Below are positions 48,801-60,659 of a stretch of DNA of 64,000 nt, piece by piece. This DNA comes from Emydura subglobosa (taxonomy: Eukaryota > Chordata > Testudines > Chelidae). Numbering within the stretch: position 1 is the first letter of the stretch; the number at the start of each line of letters is the position of its first letter. The DNA lies in assembly GCA_007922225.1 (NCBI GenBank), contig ML679970.1, positions 22,832,353-22,896,352 of the forward strand. The letters are read 5' to 3'. The position numbers and the translations under genes were made by a program. The notes beneath the pieces were generated by a model that saw only the letters and a program-made list of their open reading frames with translations, searched no databases and was not told where the DNA came from.

Positions 48801-50529
48801 ATGCTGGACACAGATACCTCAGCTGAAACTGCTGACCATAGCTGTATTCCAAAGTAAAGTCATGTTTCAGCGGTTAGGATATTTGCCAGTGCCCTGTCAC
48901 ACCCACCAAATGTCAACCTAGCACATAGATGTTTTCCTTTTCCCATGAAGAAACTGGTACAGCAAGGACCAGGGTGATTCTGGTAGTGCAAGTTAGGCCT
49001 TATTATCCATGATGTCCAAAATCTGGGGGGAGGTTTTTGTTCGATAGAAGAAAACAAGGACTCAGTCTCCTTTCATGCTTCCAATATTTCCATAGAACTC
49101 CATTTATCTATATCTGTTGATGTTACTCTTGAAAACATTTTCCTGCAGTGTTAATGGTGTTTGTAGCAGAGAATCACTATGCTAATGCCCCTGCATGGCA
49201 GCATACTACCACATATGGGAGACCTTCTGGAGCTGGTGTGTGTGGAAAAGGCTCTAGTCCCCTGTCATTTTTAGTCTAAAGATGGCACATCTCTTTTCTA
49301 GAAGAGTCTGGGCAATGGAGAAATATTGTCTTGTGCAGGCAGCAGTCTTTAGTAGCATATAACCTACCTTTGGTTCCAGTAAGAGCATATTTCTCTCCCT
49401 CCCCCACCTTTTATGGCAATGGATAGGGTACATCTGAGGATAAGGACTTGGTTCCACCCTAGTGTCGAAAGCTGTCCTTGAAAACCTAGGTGGATTTGTC
49501 CTTCAGTTCCCTAAAGAAATTCCTCGCTTCTGAAGTCATGTTCTAGAAATAAGGAGTAGATGAATTTTCTGGGCTAAATAGATGTTCTCCAAGAAACCTA
49601 CTTTTACAGTATAGCACTTATTTTAAGTGAGAATTTAGAACAACTACTGTGTAGCCAGCCTGCCTTCTTTTTTTAGTGTCTAAATTACCAATTTTTTTTC
49701 AAGTTCTGTTCCATTTCTAATATGTCTATTTGCATATTTAAAAGTTTTAAACTGTTTGCATGTCATGCTAGCACATTTTATGGTACTGCTCCGACTGCTC
49801 ATGCCCCAATGCTGCAATAGAATCTAGTGGCTGAGGTTTGCAGAAATGGAAAATAAGTGACGTTAGCAAGTAAAATGAGGAAAGATTCTGCTTTTAGAAT
49901 TTAAAATAATTAAATTTAAAAAAATCTAAAACTGTTTAGGATAGAAACATGAAAAGATCACGGGAGACAAAAGATCAGAGAGGAGAGTAAGATAAATGGT
50001 AGCTTTACCTGTACAAACTGCTAGTGATACTGTCATTCAGATAACTGTGTAGTTGGGATAGGTGTTTGCAGGAAAAGGGGAACTTGTAGGAATCAACAGA
50101 TTGCTTGTGATGGTTATCCATGTGAATGCAAGGGAAACAGATGTGTTTCAGAGGAAGTGAGAGAAGTAGAAGTACAGTCCCTGCCACTCCTGCAATAGGT
50201 TATTGTTAATAGGATGCAGAGAATTTATCTCCAGGTAACTAGTTGAGATGCAGTGCAGCTAATGCTGATGTAAGGTTAGTAGAATAGGATGACTGCTCAG
50301 TGGGTCATGTGATCTACGTTGGTTGTCTCAGTCCAGTTCCTAATGAAGTTTACAAAATCCAGCCTCACAAATGGAACCAGTAACATCCTTTTGATTCTCA
50401 GTGGCCATCACTGAATTGACTTGGAGATTATTCTACTCTCATTCCTGAAAATGATCCCTTCGTGTCAAATTTTGAGGGAGATTACCTTCCTGCTGCTCTT
50501 TTAGTCTTCAATTCTGTTAACACCGCACT
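45831..50529. other. 4.7 kb without recognisable gene
   Basis: AT-rich DNA. The only identifiable repeat is the short palindrome at 48521-48596. Frames up to ~89 codons have no recognised domain. A repeated phrase (CAATGTTGAG, 47391 and 47520) hints at a small local duplication near 47390-47560. Confidence 0.5.
48521..48596. repeat. Short palindromic repeat, GTGAGRTGCTGAG family, copy 1
   Basis: The left half GTGAGATGCTGAGTACCCTC pairs loosely with the right half CTTTCAGCACCTCAC around CTTCCACTT/AATGGAAGTG. The same layout recurs at 52074-52153 and 57185-57259. Non-coding MITE-like hairpin. Confidence 0.6.
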
Positions 50530-50537
50530 TTCATAGG

Positions 50538-51161
50538 TAGGGCCTTACCAAATTCATGGCCTTGAAAAAATGTCACAGACTGTGAAATAAATCCCTTCCC
50601 GTGAAATCTTGCTATGAGAGGGGAGAAGGAGGGGCTGGGACAGGGCTGGGAGCGCCCCAGCTGGGGGCTCCTACTGTTCTCCAGACTCCAGCTGCTAGTC
50701 CCCCGGTTGGATAGGGATGGGATTTACTCTTCCCTGTTCCTGGTGGTGGAGGTGGGTCTGATCTCCCCTGTGCTGCTGGGAGTGCCCCAACCAGGGGCTC
50801 CTAGCTGCTAGTCACGGCTGGACTGGTGAGTGACAGGACCTCTTCTTCTCCTGCACAGCTGCTCTCGGGGAGGGGGAAGAGAGAGATCAGGTCCACCTCC
50901 AGGTACCTCCCCCCTCTGCTGCAGGAAGCTCCGGGTCTGCTGGAGTGGAGCCATAGAAGTGAGGGTGGCAATCCCATGACCCTTTCCCCCCCTCCCCAAC
51001 AGGTTTGTGACCCATCACCAACCTCCTTTTTGTTTGGGACCCCCATAGTTATAATATTTGAAATTTCAGATATAAATGTCTGAAAACATGAAATTGACTA
51101 ATTTTTCAAATCCTATGGCTGTAAAATGACCAGAATGGACCATGAATTTGGTAGGGCCTTA
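50538..51161. mobile_element. Non-autonomous hAT element, 624 bp, perfect 8-bp TSD
   Basis: The left end TAGGGCCTTACCAAATTCAT and the right end ATGAATTTGGTAGGGCCTTA are inverted partners. TTCATAGG occurs on both sides (50530-50537 and 51162-51169), a perfect 8-bp target-site duplication. The centre is GC-rich with short frames on both strands that reflect composition. No transposase. Confidence 0.9.
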
Positions 51162-52073
51162 TTCATAGGCAACAACATTAATTTTAAAAATTAATTTGCC
51201 AAGAGATACATGGCCAATGTAATAGTATTTCATTGTGTGTGTATACTAAACACTGTATGAATCCTCTGTTTTCTTAAAAAAGACCTCTAGGGTCTAAACT
51301 TTTCTGTGACCTCATGACGTGTTTTTACAATTTTCTGTCATCTCTACCCTTCCAAAAAAGAGACATTATATTTTTGAAATACAGCTTCCTTGTCTTGTCA
51401 TTCTTTTGAATAACTGAGACAAGATTAGCAGAGTAGGACATGGTAAAGCATAACTGTATTAGGTCTTGATTCTTTTTCTGCTGCTAATGCAGGAAGATAC
51501 AGGTGTTCCCAAATGCTTCTTTTGGCCTCCTACTTTGGAAGAAACCATTTGCAGTGAAAGGCGCGTTTAATTTTGATTGCCAAATATTGGCAGGTACGCT
51601 GTACTGTGGCTTTTATACAGACATCCTTTTTAAAAAAAAAACTTCATTTGTAAATCTACTCAGTCAACTTTTTGCTAAGGAAGGAGTAGAATAACACTGA
51701 AAACAGGTGTTAGGTGTTCATATTAGATGTCTACAATGATAGTTCACAATTTCTTGTGAATTGGTATGATTATACTCAAAACAGATTAGGCTCAACTTCA
51801 GTACTAAGAAAGGGAAAGGGGTGGTAGCATAGCTGAAAACTACTGTGAAATATTTAATAACCCTAGTTGGTTGGGAACTCAGTTCTATCTCCTCTGAAAA
51901 ATGGCAATTCCAGTAGCACAGTGTATTCTAACACTCTTCTAGTGAACTGGTTCTGTACTGACTCAGAGGGAACCTATTGAATCACCAAAACCATTTCCTA
52001 CTGGACCTGCATGTTCTTTAGGGGGCTACAATATAAGCATGGATGAGGTCCAGCCCAGTTCAGGCTGGGCATG

Positions 52074-52153
52074 ATCCTGAGAGGTGATGTGCACCATCAT
52101 ATCACACGGAAGACAATGGAAGTGAAGGGTGCGCCACATCTCACAAGATTGGG
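52074..52153. repeat. Short palindromic repeat, GTGAGRTGCTGAG family, copy 2
   Basis: ATCCTGAGAGGTGATGTGCA and GGTGCGCCACATCTCACAAG are the diverged halves around AATGGAAGTGAAGG. The most decayed of the three copies. Confidence 0.45.
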
Positions 52154-52938
52154 CTCGTTATATATTTTGATGAGAACACAGCCTAAAATATTACAGCACA
52201 AGTCACAGTACAAATACACACATATGCATACTTATTGGCTCAAATTGTTCTTCCACATGGCTTTTGCTTTATATTTTATGACTCTATAAAAATAAGTAGA
52301 GCTGTTGAATTAAATTATAGATTATAGAGTGGATTTCTTTACGCTGTTTGGTAGACCATTTTAAATAATCTGGAATGTAAATGTTAAAAAACCCCAACTT
52401 TTTTGCATATAGTTTCTCCAATTTAAAAGAAAATGAAACATTCTTATAAACACTGTGTGGACATCTGATACTAAAACCAGATGCTATTTTATTATTTTCT
52501 GAAGTAAAAATCATGTTCTTATCGCTAAAATGGAAAAATTGATGGTTTTATTCTGCAAATAGTTCTGAGTAGTCTGTAATTTTACTGATGGGAGCAGAGC
52601 CAATGAATTCAGTGGAAACTACTCTTGTGCATCGTTTGCATAATGTTTAAAGGCGCTTTATGAGCCTGAGATGAAAGTAATTAATACAATATGAAGTTAG
52701 TAATCTGATATAGAATTTACACATTTGCTCAACTAGTTAGATTCAGTTCAAGCGGGTGGGGTGGGTGGGTGTGTTTAGGGAATCTTGAGGCAGTTTTATC
52801 ATTACTTTCAACTCCTATCTGGGAATTCTTTATAGGAAAATAAATAGCCTATCTTTAAACTTCCTTCTTATAATAAATAGGTCACACTGTATGCATAGTG
52901 TATTGACACTTCATGTTTCAAAAAGTTATTTAATTCAT

Positions 52939-52940
<2 letters not shown>

Positions 52941-52983
<43 letters not shown>
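52941..52983. repeat. (TG)n microsatellite
   Basis: About 21 uninterrupted TG units, the longest dinucleotide tract in the window. Confidence 0.95.
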
Positions 52984-52986
<3 letters not shown>

Positions 52987-55109
52987 AACAACTAATCATA
53001 AATGTTTGAGTACTGTAAGAATGTTTTATGTGCCTTCCGGTTACTATTCTACTAGTATCTCTTACATTATGCAAATAATAAAATTTATTTTGGATTACTG
53101 AAAACTCCCTCATGCAGTCCAAGTATGACTTTTCCAATCATATCTTAATTTCATTTATAAGGAAGGAAATTATTTTCACATCATGACATGTTTATCACTT
53201 TGTGACTGAGCCAATGATCTGTATGAGTTCATTCTGTAGAGCTGATTGGATTATAACAGCGTTTTATGCGTCACTTATTGTATATCAAAGGGGAAACAAA
53301 TAGAGAGCGATCCTCCATAATGAGTTGATATTGTGTTAAATGAGCTTGTTGCGTGAAACAAATAAATGGCTCTCCTGTCTGTTTCATTTTATTAAAAATC
53401 AAATATGGCCTGTTCATCTGCATCACAAATTTCTGCAAAGCCTAAAATACAATAGCTGTAGTACCCATGGTCTTTTACCCCCTACATTTTTATGGGTCTT
53501 ATTCTTTCCATTTTCTTACAAGATCATAGAGAAAATAATATGACTAAAGGGATTCCTGCTAAAATGTTCAAAATTATAAAAAACTTAATTTCTTCTAGTG
53601 ATGGGCTTCATTTATCTAAAGGAACTGAATGGAAGAATATACACAAATATATTCCCTAAGACGAATTAGGTATGTATATTTAAAAATCAAGCCTTAATAT
53701 ATTTATAAATAAAATTTAAGCCTTAATCTGGCAATTGGATCTAATAATGGAGAGTCTGAACTAATGACTCCAATTGCAGGGCCAGACTCTTAATTTGTTT
53801 GCCAAGACTCTTGGCTCTTTATGCTCTTAACACACGTTTCCCCCTGTTTTGGTGAGGTGATGAATTAGTTGTATCATATTGCATGTATGAATCAGTCCTC
53901 TTTTTCTGTACTTAATTGCTAAAATGCAGTTGGACCCTCAAATGCAAGTAATAGCCTCCAAGTGGAGGGAAAAATAGTGTGACTATTTAAACCATAATAT
54001 AAGCATCCATTTTTTTTCATCTTTCTCATTTTAGGCCTGGGTGGTGGAGAGGCATGCCTTAGGAAGGATGCACATCCAAAAGTGGCCACCTTTGTGCTCC
54101 CTTTATTTTGGGTTATATCCTAACCCTAACAAGTTCGCAACCTTCTGGCATGATTTAAATTTGCCTGGTGAGAGTCTTAGACTGTGCTGGCTGTAGTCCC
54201 AGTCTTCTAGCTGTTGGATAAGGCATCTTTAAGGGAGCTTCTTGGTAGCGGACCCACACAAAGCTGCTCCTAACATAAATAAGGATCTGCTTTATTATGT
54301 TAGTGATTGCATCAGGCTGCTTTTATAAACAAAAGTTAAGAATATTTTCCCTACTGTTTTTATTTTTGGGGGAAGGTGTGTCTGAAAGACTGCTTTGATT
54401 CTGTATACATTAATTTAATTGGATAAACCAAGAATTTAAGATTATTTAGAACTAAGGTTAATTTCAAGCTGTAATGTAAAATCCATCATTTTTTTTAAAT
54501 TGAGAGGGTTACAATAATGGTTATTATGTCATCTTAAATCTGGAAGTTGCAATTCGTGATGGGAAGGAGATCGGATTTAATAGTTTTGAGAATGTTGTAG
54601 TAAAAACAGTGTCTTATAATTGCTGTGGTAACTCTTCCCCCCTCTCCCCCCCTCGTTTTAGGTTTCAGCTGAAAAACTGAGCATTTTAATCAGTGGAATG
54701 TCAAAGTTAAAATAGTACAGCACTTGCCAAGCTAGTAAAGTCCCTTGGAGACAATGGTACTACATAGAAAATGTGGATTAGGAAGCACTAACTTCCATGC
54801 AAAAAGAGTCAGAAGTGAGATTTGTTTCTTCTAGGTGCAAACAGAATTATTTAAAAGCACGTCCTAGCATTTGCAGGAGCATTTGTTAAACATAACAAAC
54901 TCAGGATAGGATGGGAGAAGACAATGAAAAATGATTGTCCCCGATAAAGGAAGGCTGAAGACCTACTAAAACTGCAATTAATCTTCTGAATTCTTTCTTA
55001 TGGGTGGGAGGGAACTTATTTAATCTCTGGGGGCATCTGCTACCTGCTGCTGATAGGACCTGCATGGGCCAAAAAGGCCCAAAGAGGAACACTTGAAATG
55101 AATTTCTGC

Positions 55110-55546
55110 ACCAAGAATGATTAAAGGATTAGAAAACATACCTTAGTGATAAACTAAACAGTTTGAGCTTCTTGAGCCTAACTAAGAGAAGGCTAAGGGG
55201 GTGACTTGATATAGTCTAGAAGTACTGACATGGGGAACAAATATTTAATAATTGGCTCTTCCGTCTAGCAGAGAGGTGTAACACAATTCAATGGCTAGAA
55301 GTTGAAGCTAGACAAATTCAGACTGGAAGTAAGGTGCATACATATAATGGTGAGAGTAATTAATGATGGGACTACTTTACCAAGGGTCATGGATATTTTC
55401 CATCACTAACAATTTTTCAATCAAGATTGGATCTTTTTCTAAAAGATAAGCTCTAAGAATTATTTTGAGGAAGTTCTATAGCCTGTGCTATATGGAAGGT
55501 CAGACAAAATGATCACAATGGTCCCTTCCGACCTTAAAATCTATGA
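55110..55546 (+). mobile_element. CR1 LINE 3'-end fragment
   Basis: Sense 3' text: CTAACTAAGAGAAGGCTAAG, CTTCCGTCTAGCAGAGAGG, AATGATGGGACTACTTTACC, GGTCAGACAAAATGATCACA and GGTCCCTTCCGACCTTAAAA followed by TCTATGA, the usual CR1 end. A GT microsatellite follows directly. Confidence 0.85.
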
Positions 55547-55555
55547 AAGTTTTAA

Positions 55556-55558
<3 letters not shown>

Positions 55559-55587
<29 letters not shown>
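55559..55587. repeat. (GT)n microsatellite
   Basis: About 14 GT units just 3' of the CR1 end. Confidence 0.9.
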
Positions 55588-55589
<2 letters not shown>

Positions 55590-56242
55590 ATTTTTTGTCT
55601 TTTAACATTAAAAGCAAACAGGACCCATATTTTCAGTCTTATGACTGAAGAATTAGTTAAATGATATGACAAGAGCCCAGGAGCATGAGAATTGAGCAAC
55701 TGAGAGGGGAAAGGACTTTTAGCCTAACTCTCTTAGAAAATTTTTTTTTTGTTAGCACTTAGTTAAATTCAATTAGCAACATTTTAGATAAAAGATGTTG
55801 TTAAACATCGTTGGCTCTTTCAATTAAGGAGCAAGAGATCAATATAAATATGCACTGAGACATCTAACCTTCTTTGGAAAACAATTTACTATGTAAAGTG
55901 TTCCTTTTTGATATGCTGAACTATGCTGCTGGAATGGATCTGAAAGAGGCTCCACATTGACCCGGTACTGGGCTAAATTCTGGGAGTTGGGGGAATGCTG
56001 GCCAATCGGCACGCCTCTCCCTCAACTGGCCAATGGGTACCAGAGACTGCTGGGAGGAGCTACCTATGATCTCTTGGCAAGAGCCTACTTCCCTTGCTAC
56101 TGAGATTCTCTCTCTCTCTCTTTTACTGTTGGGCCACATCAATTTTCCCCCATCCATTGATGCAAGTGGGTGGTATTTATTTATACAATATGTTTTCCAG
56201 CAAAACTAGGGGAGACAAGACCTGATAATTCTACTATTCCTC
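55588..56242. other. No recognisable gene
   Basis: Spacer with a GC-richer patch at about 55960-56060. A 78-codon minus frame there shows no domain. Confidence 0.45.
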
Positions 56243-56524
56243 AGCCTGGTCTACACTAGAAAATTAAGTTGGCATAACTACATTGCTGAATGGTGTGGAT
56301 TTTTCACATCCCTGAACTGCATAGTTGAACTGATCTAAGTCCCCACGTAGAAAGCGCTAGGTTGACCGAAGAATTCTTCCGTTGGTCTACCTACTGCCTG
56401 TCAGGAAGGTGGATTACATAAATTGTTGAGAGAATCCCTCCATCAGTTTAGGTACTGCCTATACTGAAGCACTATGGCACAGCTGTGCCACTGTAGCATT
56501 TTTTAAGTGGAGACAAACCCTAAG
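56243..56524. mobile_element. MITE-like palindromic element (GTCTACAC family)
   Basis: The left end GCCTGGTCTACACTAG and the right end AAGTGGAGACAAACCCTAAG are loose inverted partners. The interior has CGCTAGGTTGACCGAAGAAT and repeated GTCTACCTACTGCCTG / GTTTAGGTACTGCCTA text. Non-coding. Confidence 0.6.
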
Positions 56525-58659
56525 TTAGAAAAGCCATATAATGTTTTTAAAAACCAACACATCCCCTTTCAGGCTTTTTTATCCTGCCAAGGCAAGTTAA
56601 CTTGTCTCAGGCAGAAGATGATCTGTTTGGAATACCGTTAATAAGAGAGATTCAGATTAGACCTTTAAAGATTATTTCTTTAGATTGTTTAAATACTATT
56701 AAATAACGTAAAGGCTGAAAATGGACTGAACTTTAATGTAAATATTTAATCAAAACAGGGTTTAATTTCAAAACTGTTCTCGAAGTTAGTTGTCCAAAAC
56801 ATTGCAGTAAGAAAAAAGATGATTTAAATACAATGCACAGCCAGGCCATTAAAAAAAATACTGCTTTTTTGGTCTTTATTTTGAACATCAGAGTTTACAA
56901 AAAGCCTAAACCTCTTAACAAAATAAAAAGGCAGTACTGACTTTCAAGTTACCTACATTTGATAGTAATATGGTTGCTCATTGCATTCAGCATGCTTGCT
57001 ATCCAACACCCTTAATATTGCTTTTGGGACAAATGGTTTTCGTTGCTAGAATTTTGTGACCTGACTGCTTTATTTTACAGCCTTGTGCGTTCTAAGATGC
57101 ATATTCAACAACCATTCCTATTCTCTCCTTCATTCACCATTCCTTTTGCATTAAGTAAAATGAAATCCAGAAAAGAGCATCTCCTGTGAGGTGATGAACA
57201 CCCTCAACTTCCATTAATATCAGTGGGAGTTGAGTGCTCAGTAACTTGCAAGATCAGGTGTCAATAGTCAGTTAAATTCTCATACACAGATTTATACACT
57301 TTGTGTAAATAGTACAACAGTGAATAGTCTGAAAATTTCTGAAATAATTGCTTAAATTATATGTTAAATGAAATTTACAATATTAGTAAAAAGAGTGTAA
57401 TAATACCAGCAATACAGATTCAGACCATGATTTAAAAATTATCTTAATTTGAATGTTGCCATTCGGTATATTGTAAGGGCATAAGTTAGCAATATTTTTA
57501 AAAATATGAACATAGAAATAGGTATTTTTATCACTCTAGTATTTATAATTGTTTTTCAAAATCTTAACAAATACAGCCATACGATTCTTTATATTTTTAA
57601 GTATCTGGTTTACAAAAAAACCCTCATTTGATCATTGCTCATACCAGTGTGCATTAAACCAAGAAAGGCCACTTGAACTTTAATATTGGTAAATACAATG
57701 TCCAATGCATCTATGAAAAGGCTTTTTGTTCATTATCTTTTTATTATAGACATAGTAAAACAGTAAGTGCTGTAGAACTCAGATTGGCTAATAAATGCAC
57801 ACTTATACAAAGGGTTTCACTTCTCCATTTTCCAATTTTTCTCACTCTTGTCTTTAATGCAGCAATAAATGTTAAAAAAAAAAAAATACTTAAAGAAAAT
57901 CATATCCTGTTTTGCTTGGTGATGTTGAGCTATAATTACAACAAGGAAAATCCCAGAGAAAGCTAGCAATAAACCATAAATATATTCAGTTCTGGGCCAC
58001 TGGTTTTAAAAGAGTACATTCCTCAAAACTTGGAGAAATCCTGTTTACCATTCAATGATGAGGGTGTTTTCTTTATATAAAAAAAAAAATTGATAAAGGT
58101 TGCCAAGAGATTATTTGTGAAACAGCCATGCATCTTTTCCAGAAGCCTTTTGTCATCTGAGATGTTTAAAAATGTCGGAAAGATAAGTCATAATGGAAAA
58201 TATAGGGATGCTGGTTATGTCTTCTTTCTCTTCCCTTATATACCCATCCTTTTAATATCTGTTTTGTTTTCCTTTTATCCCTGTGGAACTTTAAAGATAC
58301 TGAACTATGTCTAGACAGTTTGGAAGGCTTTCTGAACATATTAAAATCAGCTTGATGATGTCTGTACTTAATTGGCAATGCGTATTATTTGTGGTTTTTA
58401 GTAAGCTTTCAATAAAGTTAGATGTGTGTGTTTTCGGCAATGAGAACTTTGGCAAGTCTTCAGGTATTCCACTATTTCAATACTGGCTTGCATCCAGGGT
58501 TTGGTGGTGACAGCTAGAAGATGCTGGATCAGGAAGCAGGGAGAGATTGCAAGTGGGGTTTGAGGTTCCTAAGTGGAGCTGTCAGGATTATAGCAGTGCA
58601 ACAATGCTACTATAGTTAAGGTTGCATCATGACTTCTGTTTAAAGATTGACCTTCCTAA
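56525..58659. other. 2.1 kb without recognisable gene
   Basis: Very AT-rich. Contains the short palindrome at 57185-57259. Short frames have low-complexity composition. Confidence 0.5.
57185..57259. repeat. Short palindromic repeat, GTGAGRTGCTGAG family, copy 3
   Basis: TGTGAGGTGATGAACACCCT and GAGTTGAGTGCTCAGTAACT flank ACTTCCATTAATATCAGTGG. Same layout as 48521-48596. Confidence 0.55.
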
Positions 58660-59085
58660 GGTCTCTAAAATTGACATGCTTAATTGGATACCTTGTGAAA
58701 TTTGGTGTGCTTCAGGAAGGTGCAGGGTAGGATTACTGACCTAAATTTAGGGTCATTTGAGCTAGGAGTTCCAGAAATATAAATCCGGAAAAAATTGTCA
58801 CTTTTTTCAAAAACGTTTCTAGCAGGTGTTTGTTCTTTGTTTGCTCAGAGCTCAAACAATTGATGTGATAGAGATCATTTGGACCCGTATCTGTTGAGTT
58901 TTACCCAAGTTCAGCACCCACTGAATCTTTGGGGATCCAAACTGAGAATGGTATTTAAGAAAATGTACTTTTTTTTTTTTTTTTACACTACACATGCACC
59001 AATACAGAAAAACAACTAGAGGGTTTCCATTCCTGCCATTTTATATGCTTTAAAGGTTGACACTTGTAAGTGCTCTTAAAAGCGA
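58660..59085 (+). repeat. ~410-bp repeat unit, copy 1
   Basis: A unit marked by GAAATTTGGTGTGCTTCAGG at 58697, TTAGGGTCATTTGAGCTAGG, AACAATTGATGTGATAGAGA and CACCCACTGAATCTTTGGGG at 58915. The next copy starts 410 bp later. Whether it is a satellite relic or a dispersed element is open. Confidence 0.7.
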
Positions 59086-59210
59086 AATGGTTACTTGGAT
59101 TACTTTGAAATTTAGTGTGCCTCACGAGGGTACAGAATAGCCATAGTGTACTAAATTTGTGGTCATTTGACCAAAGGATTCCTGAACAACAGGAACCCCC
59201 CACCTGTGTC
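59086..59210 (+). repeat. ~410-bp repeat unit, copy 2 (start only)
   Basis: TTTGAAATTTAGTGTGCCTC at 59105 and TTTGTGGTCATTTGACCAAA repeat the first part of copy 1; similarity fades after about 59200. Confidence 0.65.
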
Positions 59211-60097
59211 CTCTTTTTGCCTCTGCATATTGTTAAACTGAGAAGTACTAAAGACGGGATGAATCACAGATCTCGTTGAGATTGATGGCTGTGAACTCAC
59301 CCTTCATTTAACATCGCTAAGGATCTCAAACTCTCATCTAAGAATAAAGCAGTTTTGGACTGGGATGCTGGAAAGAGCTACTATTTGAGAGTCATGGCTT
59401 CTAATTTTATTTTAGAGGGAATGCAATCCAAGTCTTCTGGGAAAATAATTAAACCCATGAATGCATCCAGGGCAGGGAGTGGTATTGGGGTTGCAAGAAA
59501 GGGACGTGGGTTATGAGGAGGCAGATAAATGGAAATGGATAGTAGGGGAGGAGAGAGGTTGGGAGTTCAGGTCAGGGAGGCTTAAGGTGTGGGGGCAGGA
59601 TGGAGTGGGACACTGGAAGGGGGGTTAGTGGCAAGGGAACTGGAGGAGAATAAGTGCAGGGGCACCTGTCAGCTCCATATTCTCTCTCCCATGTGTGTCC
59701 AGATCTGGTGGCGTCTTGCCCCTCTAAGGGGTCTTAGCCCCCCTCCCTGTTTCCCTCATATGAGCTAGGGGAGGCCTTTTCCCTCTGGGGTGTCTGAGCC
59801 CCTCTTGCTGCCATCTGTGTGTGATGCATGATCTGTGGTGCCTGTCATCTGCATGGGTTGAAAACCCCTCCCAACTCTCCTCATGTAAGCTAGGTTCTGA
59901 GGGGGCTTGTGCTTTTGGGAGGTGAGAAGGGGTATACTTCATGCATCTTTCTGGCTCTGTAGCACTCAGGAGGGGGATGGGCACACCCACTGAGGTGAAC
60001 AGAGTGGTTCATATGTCTCAGAGCAATTGTTTTAGGTTGTATTCATCTGCATGGGGTGTTCCCGTTTAGTTGAGAACATCACATTGAGATAAGTGAG
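59211..60097. other. No recognisable gene; G-rich patch
   Basis: Between repeat copy 2 and the Penelope fragment. Contains GGGAGG-type purine-rich text near 59460-59650. An 88-codon minus frame (59724-59990) shows no domain. Confidence 0.45.
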
Positions 60098-60596
60098 CCA
60101 CGTCAATGCCCTTCTGCCATGTACATTGGCCAAACTGGCCTTTCACTACGGAAAAGAATCAATGGACACAAATCAGACACAAAAAATGGTAACATCCATA
60201 ATCCAGTAGAAGAGCACTTCAATCTCCCAGGACACTCTGTAGCTGACTTGAAAGTTGCCATACTTCTACAAAAAAACTTCAAAAACAGACTTGAGCGAGA
60301 AACTGCAAAGCTGGAACTCATCTGCAAACTTGACACAATCAGACTGGGTCTGAATAGAGACCTGGAATGGTTATCTCATTACAAGAAGTACTTGTCACTG
60401 TTCACACATTCTCACCTTCTAATCAATGGTTGTGAGTAGGCCTCATCTACTCTAACTGAATGGACTTTGCTTACACCTATACACCCCCATCTGATTTCTG
60501 TTTCTTGCATCTGACGAAGTGGGTTGCAGCCCACAAAAGCTTATACCTACAGAAATTAAATTTGTTAAAGTGCTACAGGACTCTTGTCGTTTTTAC
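60098..60596 (+). mobile_element. Penelope-like element 3' fragment
   Basis: Carries the GIY-YIG endonuclease frame (see CDS entry) followed by a 3' tail with CATCTGACGAAGTGGGTTGC, CACAAAAGCTTATACC and TACAGGACTCTTGTCG. The copy is 5'-truncated, lacking all reverse-transcriptase text. It lies between copies of a ~410-bp repeat. The same tail alone occurs at 9431-9518. Confidence 0.85.
60119..60439 (+). pseudogene. Penelope GIY-YIG endonuclease fragment
   Basis: A 106-codon frame. MYIGQTGLSLRKRINGHKSD (residues 1-20) includes the second half of the GIY-YIG signature (YIGQT), with R11 and the HKSD segment as expected for the domain. NPVEEHFNLPGHS (~28-40) holds the conserved region with E32 and H33. 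The C-terminal part has KNFKNRLERETAKLELICKL, DTIRLGLNRDLEW and HYKKYL. In Penelope-like retroelements this domain nicks DNA for integration. The upstream part with the GIY half and the reverse transcriptase is absent, so this is a fragment with no likely function, although its frame is open. Confidence 0.85.
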
Positions 60597-60659
60597 ACCT
60601 TTTTGAGTCACCTATGCTGCAGATGAATGTGTAGAGGAGCCTTTCCCTGCGTTGTCTCT

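Larger units (their letters stand above)
51170..55109. other. 3.9 kb without recognisable gene
   Basis: AT-rich spacer holding the short palindrome at 52074-52153, the (TG)n tract at 52941-52983 and a possible conserved-looking AT-rich block at 53150-53500. No coding motif. Confidence 0.5.

Noticed and set aside
52868..53137. Minus-strand frame with a Thr-His run
   Set aside because: The run is simply the (TG)n microsatellite translated.
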